From assembly GCA_045561575.1 (NCBI GenBank), contig JBJKXM010000018.1, positions 1 through 13,060 on the forward strand: a DNA stretch of 13,060 nt, in the 5' to 3' direction. Positions within the stretch are counted from its first letter, which is position 1. Every line of letters starts with the position of its first letter. The position numbers and the translations under genes are program-made. Source of the stretch: GCA-002715885 sp045561575 (lineage in GTDB: Bacteria; Bacteroidota; Bacteroidia; Flavobacteriales; BACL11). Positions 1 through 8,340 of this stretch are shown piece by piece. A model generated the notes under the pieces. The model was not told where the DNA came from, made no database searches, and saw only the letters and a list, made by a program, of their open reading frames with translations.

Positions 1-713
1 AAACAATTAATCCAAGTTTATTAGACGTAAATGAGTATTGGCTGCCTATTACTTATAGATCAAGAGTAATAGTTTATCATAAAGATAGAGTATCTCCTTC
101 TGAATTATCTACTTATAATGCCTTAACAGATTCTAAATGGAAAAATAGAATATTAGTTAGAACTTCTACAAATGCATACAATCAGGCATTAATGTCATCA
201 ATAATAGCCCATGAAGGAGAAGAGTATGCTATTGATTGGTCAAATAAAATAGTTGCAAATTTTGCTAGAGATCCAAAAGGTAACGATCGAGATCAGGTTC
301 GAGCAATCTCAGCAAATGTTGGTGATATTGCCATTGTTAATTCTTATTATATTGGTCTTTTAATGTCTTCAGAAGATAGTCTTGATCGCAAAGTTGGGGA
401 GTCCGTCAATGTGTTTTTTCCAAATCAAGCTGAAGGTCAAAGAGGTGCTCATGTAAATATTTCAGGTATAGGTCTTTTAAAAACTGCTCCCAATGCTAAT
501 AATGCCAAATCATTAATGAAGTTTTTAACCTCTGAATATGCTCAAGAATATTATACCAATAATAGCTATGAATATCCGGTTAATACAAATGTAAAGCCGT
601 CCAACATTATTTCTAAATGGGGTGAGTTTAAAATAGATAATTTAGACCTTAACAGGCTTGGTTCATTTAGAAAAAAAGCTGTTGAAATTTTTGAAAAATC
701 AAATTGGAAGTAA
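1..713 (+). CDS. fbpA: Ferric iron ABC transporter, periplasmic substrate-binding protein (FbpA/FutA-like), 5' end missing
   Basis: Periplasmic protein that captures Fe3+ and hands it to the inner-membrane permease encoded next to it. The frame is open from base 3 with no start in the window, so 236 C-terminal residues are visible. The signal peptide and roughly the first third of the protein lie upstream. The ATG at 192 is internal: the residues before it (YWLPITYRSRV, then LVRTSTNAYNQAL) are typical of the family. Family hallmarks continue in 'NFARDPKGNDRDQVRAI' and in 'NSYYIGLL'. The adjacent tyrosines there (codons at 345-350) correspond to the pair that binds iron in FbpA-type proteins. 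The gene overlaps the permease by 10 nt. Iron specificity is inferred from the tyrosine pair and the family resemblance. A related metal or anion binder is possible but less likely. Confidence 0.9.
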   Translation, partial: TINPSLLDVNEYWLPITYRSRVIVYHKDRVSPSELSTYNALTDSKWKNRILVRTSTNAYNQALMSSIIAHEGEEYAIDWSNKIVANFARDPKGNDRDQVRAISANVGDIAIVNSYYIGLLMSSEDSLDRKVGESVNVFFPNQAEGQRGAHVNISGIGLLKTAPNANNAKSLMKFLTSEYAQEYYTNNSYEYPVNTNVKPSNIISKWGEFKIDNLDLNRLGSFRKKAVEIFEKSNWK

Positions 714-2287
714 TCAAAAAAAATTCATTTTTAATTTTATCTGTATTATTAATTGGCATAGTAATCACTATGCCAATTCTGTTTATTTTATCTGAGACTC
801 TTAGCATTAGCCTAGCTGAATCTAGTAGAATAATAAATAGTAATCTATTTGATTTTTTTTCTCAGACTTCTAAACTAGTTCTGTTGACTTGTTTTTTTTG
901 CTTGATATTTGCTGTTTTTCCTGCCTTTATAGTTAGCTTCTATAAAATAAAGTATAAAAGAATTTTAGATATATTATTGATTTTGCCTTTAGCTATTCCA
1001 TGCTATATAATGGCCTTCACTTATAGCGATCTTTTGGGTTATAATGGATTAATACAATCTTTATTTGATTTAGATCAGTTTGATGTGCTTACTTTAAGTT
1101 GGTTGTCATTTTTTTTAGCTCTTGCACTTTATCCATACGTATATACAACTTCGAGAATATCATTTTCATTAATAGGGTCAACTTATATGGATCTTTCTAA
1201 AAGTTTGGGGCTTTCAAAGTTTTCAACTTTTATTAAAGTAATATTACCATTATCTATTTCTGGAATTTTTTCTGGTTTAATTCTTGTTGTCATGGAAATT
1301 CTTAATGAGTATGGGGCTGTAAATTATTTTGGAATAAATACTTTCTCTGTAGGTATTTTTAAATACTGGTTTTCTCTTGATAATAAATCCTTCGCAATCA
1401 TTCTGTCTTTTGTACTTCTACTTTTGGTTCTCTTATTTGTTTTTATTGGAAATATTTTGAAAAAAAGAGATGAGAAATTAAGTTACCATATTAAATCAAA
1501 TGATGAGTCAATACTATATTTCAATTCTAACTTTTCTAAATGCTTTTCCCTCTTTATAGTTTCGATACCATTTATTTTAGGATTTATTATTCCACTTCTA
1601 TTTATACTTTCTAATATTATCACTAATTTTTTTAGTTATGATTTTCATCACTTATTTGAACTTTTTAAAAACTCTATTTATGTTGGGTTTATTTCTTCTC
1701 TAATCATTGTTATAATTGCTTTTTATATTTTAAATGTAAAGAGATTAACAAAAAATAAATTTATAAGTTCAATAATCAAAGTTTTAACTACAGGATACGC
1801 AGTTCCTGGTGCAGTTATAGGACTAGCACTAATGTTATTAATAAGATATTTTGGAGATAGCTATTCTTTTTTAATGGGTACAATTTTATTGTTAATCTAT
1901 GCATACATCTTTAGGTTTATTTCTGTTGCTATTTTTCCTTTAGAAACAAGTTTAAAAAGACAGCCAAAAACTTATGATGATCAAGCCTTGTCACTACAAT
2001 TAAATCCGCTTAAATTATTTTATAAGATAATATTACCGTTAAATAAGCAAGCACTTTTTTCAGCTTTTATTCTAGTTTTTATAGATATCCTTAAGGAGCT
2101 CCCAGTTACGCTAATTTTAAGGCCTTTTAATTTTGAAACGCTAGCTACTCAAACTTATGAATATGCTACAGAGGAAATGTTAGCATATTCAAGCTTATAT
2201 TCTTTTACTTTAATATTATGTTGTAGTTTTATGCTAGTTTATGTCTCAACTTTTTTAAACAAAAAAAATGTTTTTACAAGTAAATAA
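704..2287 (+). CDS. fbpB: Ferric iron ABC transporter permease (FbpB-like, fused double permease)
   Basis: Inner-membrane channel of the Fe3+ importer, 527 residues, made of two tandem permease halves of about six helices each. Each half carries an EAA-type loop that docks the ATPase. The first is about residues 161-183 (SKSLGLSKF...LPL), followed by 'MEILNEYGAVNYFG'. The second is about 423-445 (DDQALSL...LPL), followed by 'KELPVTLILRPFNFETLA' from residue 464, which is very characteristic of iron permeases. The start is taken as TTG at 704, overlapping the end of fbpA by 10 nt. The next in-frame Met is residue 23 and would cut away the first transmembrane helix. No clear ribosome-binding site is seen, so coupling to fbpA is likely. 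It overlaps fbpC by 20 nt. The family is secure; the exact start codon is not. Confidence 0.9.
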   Translation: MEVIKKNSFLILSVLLIGIVITMPILFILSETLSISLAESSRIINSNLFDFFSQTSKLVLLTCFFCLIFAVFPAFIVSFYKIKYKRILDILLILPLAIPCYIMAFTYSDLLGYNGLIQSLFDLDQFDVLTLSWLSFFLALALYPYVYTTSRISFSLIGSTYMDLSKSLGLSKFSTFIKVILPLSISGIFSGLILVVMEILNEYGAVNYFGINTFSVGIFKYWFSLDNKSFAIILSFVLLLLVLLFVFIGNILKKRDEKLSYHIKSNDESILYFNSNFSKCFSLFIVSIPFILGFIIPLLFILSNIITNFFSYDFHHLFELFKNSIYVGFISSLIIVIIAFYILNVKRLTKNKFISSIIKVLTTGYAVPGAVIGLALMLLIRYFGDSYSFLMGTILLLIYAYIFRFISVAIFPLETSLKRQPKTYDDQALSLQLNPLKLFYKIILPLNKQALFSAFILVFIDILKELPVTLILRPFNFETLATQTYEYATEEMLAYSSLYSFTLILCCSFMLVYVSTFLNKKNVFTSK

Positions 2288-3188
2288 TTTAAGTAAAAAA
2301 TATGCTTCAAAGCTTGTGCTTGAAAATATTTCTTTTAGCCAAGAAAAGGGAGAGATTATTTCATTAATTGGTACAAGCGGTATTGGAAAATCTACATTGC
2401 TTAAATGTATAGCAGGTTTATGTGATATTAATTCTGGTGATATTATTTTAAATAATAGTAATATTGATAGTCTTGAAGCAAATAATCGAAAAATATCATA
2501 TGTTTTTCAAGAAAGTCCTTTATTTCCTCATATTAATGTATTAGACAATATATTGTTTAATATGTCTACTTATGACAAGAAAAAATTAGATTTTTTACTT
2601 GAAAAGACAGAGTTAAAAAGTTTAGTTAAAAGATTTCCATTTGAGCTTTCAGGGGGAGAAAATCAAAGAGCTGCAGTTGTACGTTCTTTAATTAGAAATC
2701 CAGACCTTCTTTTATTGGACGAGCCATTTAGTAATTTGGATACTGTAAATAAAAAATATGTTAAGGAAATTGTATTCGATATTATTAAGGAGTCTAATCT
2801 TACTACTATTATTGTAAATCATGATATTGAAGAATCTCTTGAAATTTCTGATAAAATCATGATTATAAACGATGGGAAAATTGATGCGATTGATACTCCT
2901 GAAAATATTTATAATCACCCAAAAAATTTATCTACGGCTCAGCTTTTTGGTGATGTAACATCATTGGCAATACAAAATAAAAAAAGATACATAAGGCCGG
3001 AGAATATTAAAATAGTCGAAAAATCAATATATGATATTGAGGTAAAGAATTCTTTTTATCTTGGAGAAAAATATCGCATATCAGCTAAGTTAGGTAGTGA
3101 TGTTATTAATTTGTATCACAATACAAATATCAAAAAAGGCTCTAGATTATTTGTTGATTTTAATGAAGAGGATATATTAGGTTTTTAA
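2268..3188 (+). CDS. fbpC: Ferric iron ABC transporter ATP-binding protein (FbpC-like)
   Basis: Cytoplasmic ATPase that powers Fe3+ import, 306 residues. Visible motifs are Walker A at 35-43 (GTSGIGKST), Q-loop Gln81, signature LSGGENQR at 127-134, Walker B LLLLDEP at 147-153, D-loop Asp158 and switch His185. The segment after about residue 225 contains 'IRPENIKI' (242-249), typical of the C-terminal TOBE-like regulatory domain of iron, spermidine and sugar importers. That domain is shorter than in the roughly 350-residue Neisseria FbpC. The ATG at 2268 lies inside the last codons of the permease gene (20-nt overlap), and no other Met occurs before Walker A. The stop lies one base from the stop of the convergent pirin gene, leaving no room for a terminator between them. 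Iron is inferred from the partner genes; the ATPase alone would not fix the substrate. Confidence 0.92.
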   Translation: MFLQVNNLSKKYASKLVLENISFSQEKGEIISLIGTSGIGKSTLLKCIAGLCDINSGDIILNNSNIDSLEANNRKISYVFQESPLFPHINVLDNILFNMSTYDKKKLDFLLEKTELKSLVKRFPFELSGGENQRAAVVRSLIRNPDLLLLDEPFSNLDTVNKKYVKEIVFDIIKESNLTTIIVNHDIEESLEISDKIMIINDGKIDAIDTPENIYNHPKNLSTAQLFGDVTSLAIQNKKRYIRPENIKIVEKSIYDIEVKNSFYLGEKYRISAKLGSDVINLYHNTNIKKGSRLFVDFNEEDILGF

Positions 3189-3189
3189 T

Positions 3190-3909
3190 CTAAATGTAGG
3201 TTTTATAACTTGTTTCTTTTGGGGATTTAATAATAAAAAACTCACATTTTTGATTTGCATTAAATTCAATTCTTTCTTCATCATAAATTTTAATGAAGTC
3301 ATTTTTTTCTAAAATTTTACTATTTATACTTGCATTACCACTAATTAGATAAATGGAGTAGAAGTAAGCTGGCTCTATATCCATTTTAAAATTTTCTTCG
3401 ATTGATACTCTAAAAATTTCTATATCTTGACTTTCAACTTCAATTGGGCATCTCTTTCCAACAAGTTTGGTGATGTTATTTGTTTCAATAAAGCTATCTG
3501 ATTTAAAATCTTGATAATTTGCTTTCTGTTGTATCGTTTTGCTAATATCTGGGTCAAGCCAAATCTGAAAAATCGAGCTATCTTTCTGCATATGCTCAGA
3601 GTGAGAAATGCCAGATCCAGATTGAATGAGTTGAATGTCTCCTTTTTTTAAATCAATCCATTTTTCAATTAATGTATCATAATGTTTAATCTCTCCATCC
3701 AAAACAAAGGTCATTATTTCGAATCCTTTGTGAGGGTGCAGTCCTATTGTACTATCCACTTTAGCAGTGGCATGAGCCCAATAGAAGAGATTAGAATAAG
3801 CTTTTAAAGAATTGTTTTCACCTGGAAACCCAATAGGTTTATTTTCAATAATATCTCCATTATTAAACTCTCCATACGCTTGATCTGATTTTTTAAAAAT
3901 CTCAATCAT
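3190..3909 (-). CDS. Pirin family protein (bicupin)
   Basis: A 239-residue pirin-family protein, presumably cytoplasmic because no signal peptide is seen. The N-terminal cupin has the family signature 'HPHKGFEIMTFVLDGEIKHYD' in parts, starting at His58, and then 'GSGISHSEH' near residue 100. His58, His60, His103 and Glu105 line up with the four metal ligands of human pirin (His56, His58, His101, Glu103), so an iron or other metal site is expected. Some bacterial pirins oxidise quercetin; others affect transcription or stress responses, so the activity here is open. The start codon overlaps the TAA of the upstream Asp-box gene by one base (TAATG), implying coupled translation. The stop is one base from the end of fbpC on the other strand. 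Confidence 0.9.
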   Translation of the reverse strand: MIEIFKKSDQAYGEFNNGDIIENKPIGFPGENNSLKAYSNLFYWAHATAKVDSTIGLHPHKGFEIMTFVLDGEIKHYDTLIEKWIDLKKGDIQLIQSGSGISHSEHMQKDSSIFQIWLDPDISKTIQQKANYQDFKSDSFIETNNITKLVGKRCPIEVESQDIEIFRVSIEENFKMDIEPAYFYSIYLISGNASINSKILEKNDFIKIYDEERIEFNANQKCEFFIIKSPKETSYKTYI

Positions 3910-6900
3910 TAATCTTTAATCTTAGGAGCACCAATTGATTCCAATTTTGGTGCTACTTCTTCGTATTGGTTATGTAGATTTTTAAATTCAGAGTTGATAG
4001 TTGAGTAGATTTGATTTGCATTTTCAAAACTTTTCTTGTGAGAGGCAGTTGGTCCATATGTGGAATTAGTTCCACCACTAGCTGACCATAAATAAGTCCA
4101 CATAGTTGGGTATTCATATTCTTCGCCAATTTCTTTTCTTACTTTACTGCCACCAAGTTTTATTTCTAAATCAAGAGTTTTATCTCTTAAGCTTAAAATC
4201 ATAGATAATAAGTCAGAGTCTGTTGTCTCTGCCCTTTCATACGATTTGAGTAATAATTGAATGTTAGATTTTAATTCTTTAAGATTATTTGACAACTCAT
4301 TACCTTTATTTCTGAGTGTATAAATTTTTGTTGAATATCCAATTTTCTCTAAATCAGATGCACCATTTAGCGCTCCATTGCTTAATCTTTTTACATTGAA
4401 ACTTACTTGAGAACTAATTGAAGAAAATTCACCTTCAATCTGTTTAAATAATTGTGCTGAATATTTTCCAGGACTAAGTAATATTCCTGAGGCATCTCTG
4501 TTTTTATTTTTTGGAGTAATTGTTCCTTTAGATTCTGAGTAAAGATTCCAATTCATTCTATTAAATCCTTTGTTATTTTTAGCTTTTATTTTTTTAACTA
4601 TCTTCTCATTAGAATATATAAAAAGCCAAACATTGGGTTTTAATTCTTTACTTTCATCTTCTAAAACACTCCACTCGGGAACAGTAACTTCTAAATCTTC
4701 TTTTTCTAATTTTCTTTCTTCTTTTTTTCTTTTTGATTTTTTTGATGAATATTTTTCTTTTAAGAAATATGTGAATTCAACTCCAAAAGGTGGATTGTCA
4801 GCAACAAAATAATTGTCTCCTTGTGATGCTTTTTTTCTTCCCCCGAGTGGTCTTTTTTGCTTGTACCAGTATGAATCTCTTGGAGAAAAAAGTTTTGCTT
4901 CATTTTCCATATCTGAAGCATTAAAATTCCTTAAAGATGAGTAGTCATCTAGTATAAAAATTCCTCTACCAAATGTTCCTAATACTAAATCATTTTCTCT
5001 TTTTTGAATTGCAATATCTCTTACAGAAATGTTTGGCAATCCATTAGAAAATTTAGTCCAAGCCTTTGATTTTTTATTAGTGAAGTAAACTCCAAATTCT
5101 GTTCCTAAAAACATTAAGTTTTTGTCAACATGATCTTGAACAATTCTCCATGCTAACGCATCTTCAGGAATATTTTCTGAAATACTTTTCCATGTTCTAC
5201 CTTTATTTTTACTCATATATACATATGGCTTATAGTCTCCATATTTATGATTATCAAATACAGCATACACAATATTTTCATTGAAGTTATCAGCTTTTAT
5301 ATCATTTACAAATGCTGTATTAGGAAGTCCACTTATGTTGTTAAAATTTATTTTGCGCCATTTTTCTCCTCCATTTTCAGTTACCTGTATTATGCCATCA
5401 TCTGTTCCGGCATAAATTAAACCCTCTTTTACTGGTGATTCAGACAAAGATGTAATTGTACTATAATTTGACATAGCATACATATCCCAAGGGTTATCCC
5501 ATTTTTGTTTTTTATCAAAAAATGGAGTGGTTACTCTACTAATATTATTTGTTAAGTCTTTAGAAATAGGTATCCATGAATCTCCTCTGTCTTCTGATTT
5601 CCAAACTCTTTGAGAAGCAAAATAAATTTTCTTTGGGTTATGTGGGCTTACTAAAATTGGTGCATCCCAATTATATCTTTCTGTTTTTTCTCCAAGAGAT
5701 GGTTGAGGCTTAATATTTACATTTTCTCCGGTTATTCTGTCATGGCGATTTAGATTTCCTCTTTGCCACTGAGCATACACAATATTAGGATTGCCCGGTT
5801 CAGTTGCAGGTTGATGTCCGTCTCCTCCAAGAACTATAAACCAATCAGAGTTTCTAATTCCATGTATATTATCTGTTCTTGAAGGTGCACCTTGTGTATT
5901 ATTGTCTTGAGTTCCACCAAATACATTATAAAATGGCTTGGCATCATCAACTGCAATTTTATAGAATTGAGTTAAGGGAAGATTATCAACAAATTTCCAA
6001 TTTTTAGTTCTATCAAAACTTTCATACAGGCCACCATCACAACCTACTAAAATATAATTTGGATCACTCATTTTAAAAGCAACTGCATGATTATCAACAT
6101 GCTTTTCAGTCTCATTCATTCTTACGAATGTTTTTCCACCATCATATGACACTTGCATATAGTTGTCAGCTAAGTATATTTCTCCTTCGTTGTGAGGAGA
6201 AGCATATAATTCTTGATAATAGTGAGGGCCAGTTCCACCAGCAACTGCATCACTCATTTTTTTCCAGTTTGCACCTTGATCAATACTTTTGTAGACTCCT
6301 CCAGTTCTTCTATCAAGTTCTATGGCTGCATAAATAACATCAGAATTCTGTGGTGATAGTACAAGTCCAATTTTACCCATATTACTTTTTGGTAATCCTT
6401 TTTTTAATTCTTGCCAGTTTTCCCCACCGTCAGTTGATTTGTAAATTCCTGTTCCAGGTCCACCACCCATATATCCAGCAACTGTTCTATGTCTTTGCCA
6501 TGTAGCAGCATATAGGTGATTTGGATTTCTTGGATCTATTAATAAGTCTGTAGCACCAACCCATTCGGAGTCACCCAGAGTTTGCGTCCAAGTTTTGCCA
6601 CCGTCAATTGTTTTGTAAACTCCTCTTTCTCCCCCAGAACTCCAAAGTGGTCCTTGCGAAGCAACCCAAACGATATTGCTGTTTTTTGGATGAACAATTA
6701 TTTTTGAAAGATGTTCAGATTTTTTTAATCCCATATTCTTCCAAGATTTTCCTCCATCCTCACTTTTGTAAATTCCATCTCCATAAGCCACATGTCTTCC
6801 CCCAACATTTTCTCCAGTACCAACCCAAACAACATTTAAATTTTGCGGATCTAAAGTTATACATCCAATTGAGTAGCTCTTCTGTCCATCAAAAATTGAA

Positions 6901-7166
6901 CTCCATGTTGTTCCAGAATTTTCAGTTTTCCAAACACCGCCAGATCCTGCAGTTACATACCATACATTTTCATTTTTTGGATGTATAACAATATCAGAAA
7001 TTCTTCCTGACATCAGAGCAGGCCCAATACTTCTAAATTTTAGCCCAGAGTATAGAGAACTTTTGTCTTTTTTTTCTTCAGATTTGAACTTTTCTTCTGC
7101 AATTAAACTGGAGCTAAAAAAAAGAAATGATATTGTTATAGAAAGGAAGTAGTTGATAGATTTCAT
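3909..7166 (-). CDS. Secreted Asp-box beta-propeller protein (sortilin/VPS10-like, 'glycosyl hydrolase' BNR type)
   Basis: Large exported protein of 1085 residues with an N-terminal signal peptide (about 1-23, MKSINYFLSI...SSLIA, no lipobox cysteine). Residues about 40-740 are beta-propeller sequence containing some ten Asp-box motifs of the S-x-D-x-G-x-x-W type. The clearest are at 134-142, 185-193, 243-251, 293-301 and 523-531; weaker copies are at 80, 339, 382, 594, 651 and 695. Such proteins are common in Flavobacteriia and are often labelled glycosyl hydrolases or sortilin-like, but no catalytic activity can be assigned from the motifs. After the propeller comes a Lys/Glu-rich stretch (about 804-824), a predicted beta segment and a helical C-terminus. 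I see no type IX secretion tail at the C-terminus, so a periplasmic location is plausible. It shares one base with the pirin gene downstream. Confidence 0.85.
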   Translation of the reverse strand: MKSINYFLSITISFLFFSSSLIAEEKFKSEEKKDKSSLYSGLKFRSIGPALMSGRISDIVIHPKNENVWYVTAGSGGVWKTENSGTTWSSIFDGQKSYSIGCITLDPQNLNVVWVGTGENVGGRHVAYGDGIYKSEDGGKSWKNMGLKKSEHLSKIIVHPKNSNIVWVASQGPLWSSGGERGVYKTIDGGKTWTQTLGDSEWVGATDLLIDPRNPNHLYAATWQRHRTVAGYMGGGPGTGIYKSTDGGENWQELKKGLPKSNMGKIGLVLSPQNSDVIYAAIELDRRTGGVYKSIDQGANWKKMSDAVAGGTGPHYYQELYASPHNEGEIYLADNYMQVSYDGGKTFVRMNETEKHVDNHAVAFKMSDPNYILVGCDGGLYESFDRTKNWKFVDNLPLTQFYKIAVDDAKPFYNVFGGTQDNNTQGAPSRTDNIHGIRNSDWFIVLGGDGHQPATEPGNPNIVYAQWQRGNLNRHDRITGENVNIKPQPSLGEKTERYNWDAPILVSPHNPKKIYFASQRVWKSEDRGDSWIPISKDLTNNISRVTTPFFDKKQKWDNPWDMYAMSNYSTITSLSESPVKEGLIYAGTDDGIIQVTENGGEKWRKINFNNISGLPNTAFVNDIKADNFNENIVYAVFDNHKYGDYKPYVYMSKNKGRTWKSISENIPEDALAWRIVQDHVDKNLMFLGTEFGVYFTNKKSKAWTKFSNGLPNISVRDIAIQKRENDLVLGTFGRGIFILDDYSSLRNFNASDMENEAKLFSPRDSYWYKQKRPLGGRKKASQGDNYFVADNPPFGVEFTYFLKEKYSSKKSKRKKEERKLEKEDLEVTVPEWSVLEDESKELKPNVWLFIYSNEKIVKKIKAKNNKGFNRMNWNLYSESKGTITPKNKNRDASGILLSPGKYSAQLFKQIEGEFSSISSQVSFNVKRLSNGALNGASDLEKIGYSTKIYTLRNKGNELSNNLKELKSNIQLLLKSYERAETTDSDLLSMILSLRDKTLDLEIKLGGSKVRKEIGEEYEYPTMWTYLWSASGGTNSTYGPTASHKKSFENANQIYSTINSEFKNLHNQYEEVAPKLESIGAPKIKD

Positions 7167-7286
7167 ATGTTATATTTTAGAGTTGTAAAGTTAAATATTT
7201 TGCTTTTAAGAAAGAAGCTATTTTTTTTAAAATTGAGTGAATTTTTTATACTTTTTACATCTAAAAAGCAATTGTATATTTGTGGT
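7167..7286. promoter_or_regulatory. Divergent intergenic region between the Asp-box gene and the endonuclease gene
   Basis: This 120-nt A/T-rich spacer must hold the promoters of two divergent units. On the + strand an exact TAnnTTTG box lies at 7275-7282. On the minus strand the best candidate is a one-mismatch box, TAACTTTA, at 7193-7186, some 20 nt before the start of the Asp-box gene. It has no clear -33 partner and is weak. No operator-like inverted repeat or riboswitch fold was recognised. The frame of the endonuclease gene is open through most of this spacer, but the extra residues do not resemble protein from this family. Confidence 0.5.
7275..7282 (+). promoter_or_regulatory. Candidate -7 promoter box (TATATTTG) of the endonuclease gene
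   Basis: TATATTTG matches the Bacteroidota -7 consensus TAnnTTTG exactly. It ends only four bases before the ATG at 7287, so transcription would begin at or very near the start codon. The expected -33 TTG or TTTG is not present at the usual distance; only the T-rich run TTTTTAC at 7252-7258 is there. The same octamer precedes tRNA-Val and nhaD. In this A/T-rich DNA a chance match is possible. Confidence 0.4.
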
Positions 7287-8273
7287 ATGAAAAATATTAT
7301 TTTTCTTTTTTGTTTGCCACTTTTAGTTTTATCCCAAAGCAGTGATAATTCTAAATATGAAAAAGAGTTATTTGCAGTTTTCTATAATGTTGAGAATTTA
7401 TTTGATACAATAAATAATCCTAATACTAAAGATGATGAATTTCTTCCAGATAGTGAGAAAGAATGGAATTCATATAGATATAATTACAAGCTCAATCAGC
7501 TTGAAAGGGTATTTAAAAACCTAATGGAAGATAAATATGAAAGTAGGCTTCCTGATATTATTGGATTGTGTGAAGTGGAGAATAAGCTTGTTATAGATGA
7601 TTTGTTAAAAAAACCAATTTTTAATGATCATAATTATAAAATAGTTCATAAACAAAGCCCTGATGGAAGAGGAATAGACTGTGCTATTTTAGTTAGTGAT
7701 AAATTAGAGTTGCTAAAAAGTGATTTTATTGAGATAAAGAATCCAAAAGAAAGTAGACCAACAAGAGATATTGTAGTTTCTAAATTAAGATTCAATAATC
7801 AAGTTGTTAATGTTTATGTTAATCATTGGCCATCAAGATGGGGAGGTCAAGAAGCTTCAAATCATAAAAGAGTTTTTGTGGCAAATGTTTTGCGCGACTA
7901 TATTAACTTAAACACAAACAACAATGATCTCAATATAATTATGGGTGATTTTAATGATTATCCTTCAAATGAAAGTTTGGCAGAAGTTTTAGTTCAAGAT
8001 GATCTGACTAATTTAATGTCATCAAGTAATATTAATGGAAGAGGTTCGTATAACTATCGCGGAAATTGGAATTGGTTAGATCAAATTATCATTTCAAAAA
8101 TTAACGGTACTTCAAATTTAAAATTAATATCATGTGGTTCATTTGAAAAAGAGTTCATGATATATACTAATAAAAAAGGAGAAGAATACCCAAGCAGATC
8201 TTTTGGAGGAAATAATTGGTATGGTGGTTTCTCTGATCACTTACCTATTTTTTTACATTTAGGTTGGAATTAA
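7287..8273 (+). CDS. Secreted endonuclease/exonuclease/phosphatase (EEP) family protein
   Basis: A 328-residue metal-dependent hydrolase of the DNase I-like EEP superfamily, with a signal peptide (about 1-16, MKNIIFLFCL...LVLS, cleaved before Gln17), so it acts in the periplasm or outside the cell. Superfamily motifs appear in order: FYNVENLFD at 32-40, GLCEVEN at 93-99 with the metal-binding Glu96, NHWPSRWGG at 179-187 containing His180, GDFND at 220-224 with Asp221 and Asn223, and SDHLP at 317-321 with the catalytic-type Asp318-His319 pair. The substrate may be nucleic acid or a phosphoester; the family alone does not say. I chose ATG 7287 because it begins a clean signal peptide. An upstream in-frame ATG at 7167 adds 40 residues unlike any secretion signal and would overlie the promoter region. 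It stands alone, followed by a terminator. Confidence 0.88.
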   Translation: MKNIIFLFCLPLLVLSQSSDNSKYEKELFAVFYNVENLFDTINNPNTKDDEFLPDSEKEWNSYRYNYKLNQLERVFKNLMEDKYESRLPDIIGLCEVENKLVIDDLLKKPIFNDHNYKIVHKQSPDGRGIDCAILVSDKLELLKSDFIEIKNPKESRPTRDIVVSKLRFNNQVVNVYVNHWPSRWGGQEASNHKRVFVANVLRDYINLNTNNNDLNIIMGDFNDYPSNESLAEVLVQDDLTNLMSSSNINGRGSYNYRGNWNWLDQIIISKINGTSNLKLISCGSFEKEFMIYTNKKGEEYPSRSFGGNNWYGGFSDHLPIFLHLGWN

Positions 8274-8304
8274 TAATTTTAAAAAAACTCTGTATATTCA
8301 TTAT

Positions 8305-8339
8305 AAAAAAACCCACTCATTTGAGTGGGTTTCTTTTTT
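8305..8339. terminator. Bidirectional intrinsic terminator
   Basis: A 9-bp perfect stem, ACCCACTCA (8311-8319) with TGAGTGGGT (8322-8330), closes on a two-base TT loop; an 8-bp stem with a four-base loop is equally valid. It is flanked by an A run (8305-8310) on the left and TTTCTTTTTT on the right, so a U-tract follows the hairpin on both strands. It lies 37 nt after the endonuclease stop on + and directly after the 3' end of tRNA-Val on minus, and so ends both convergent transcripts. Confidence 0.9.
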
Positions 8340-8340
8340 G

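Noticed and set aside
192..194. ATG as the start of the iron-binding protein.
   Set aside because: The frame is open from base 3 and the upstream residues match the conserved family sequence, so this Met is internal.
3909..4100. Type IX secretion C-terminal domain on the Asp-box protein.
   Set aside because: The last residues (helical, ending APKIKD) show no beta-sandwich tail or conserved sorting motifs.
6608..6988. A 126-codon open frame on the + strand.
   Set aside because: It lies wholly antisense to the Asp-box protein and its residues recognise no family; it mirrors the biased codon use of the real gene.
7167..7286. A 40-codon in-frame N-terminal extension of the EEP-family gene starting at ATG 7167.
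   Set aside because: It would overlay the promoter region, has no secretion-signal character, and the internal Met at 7287 begins a textbook signal peptide.
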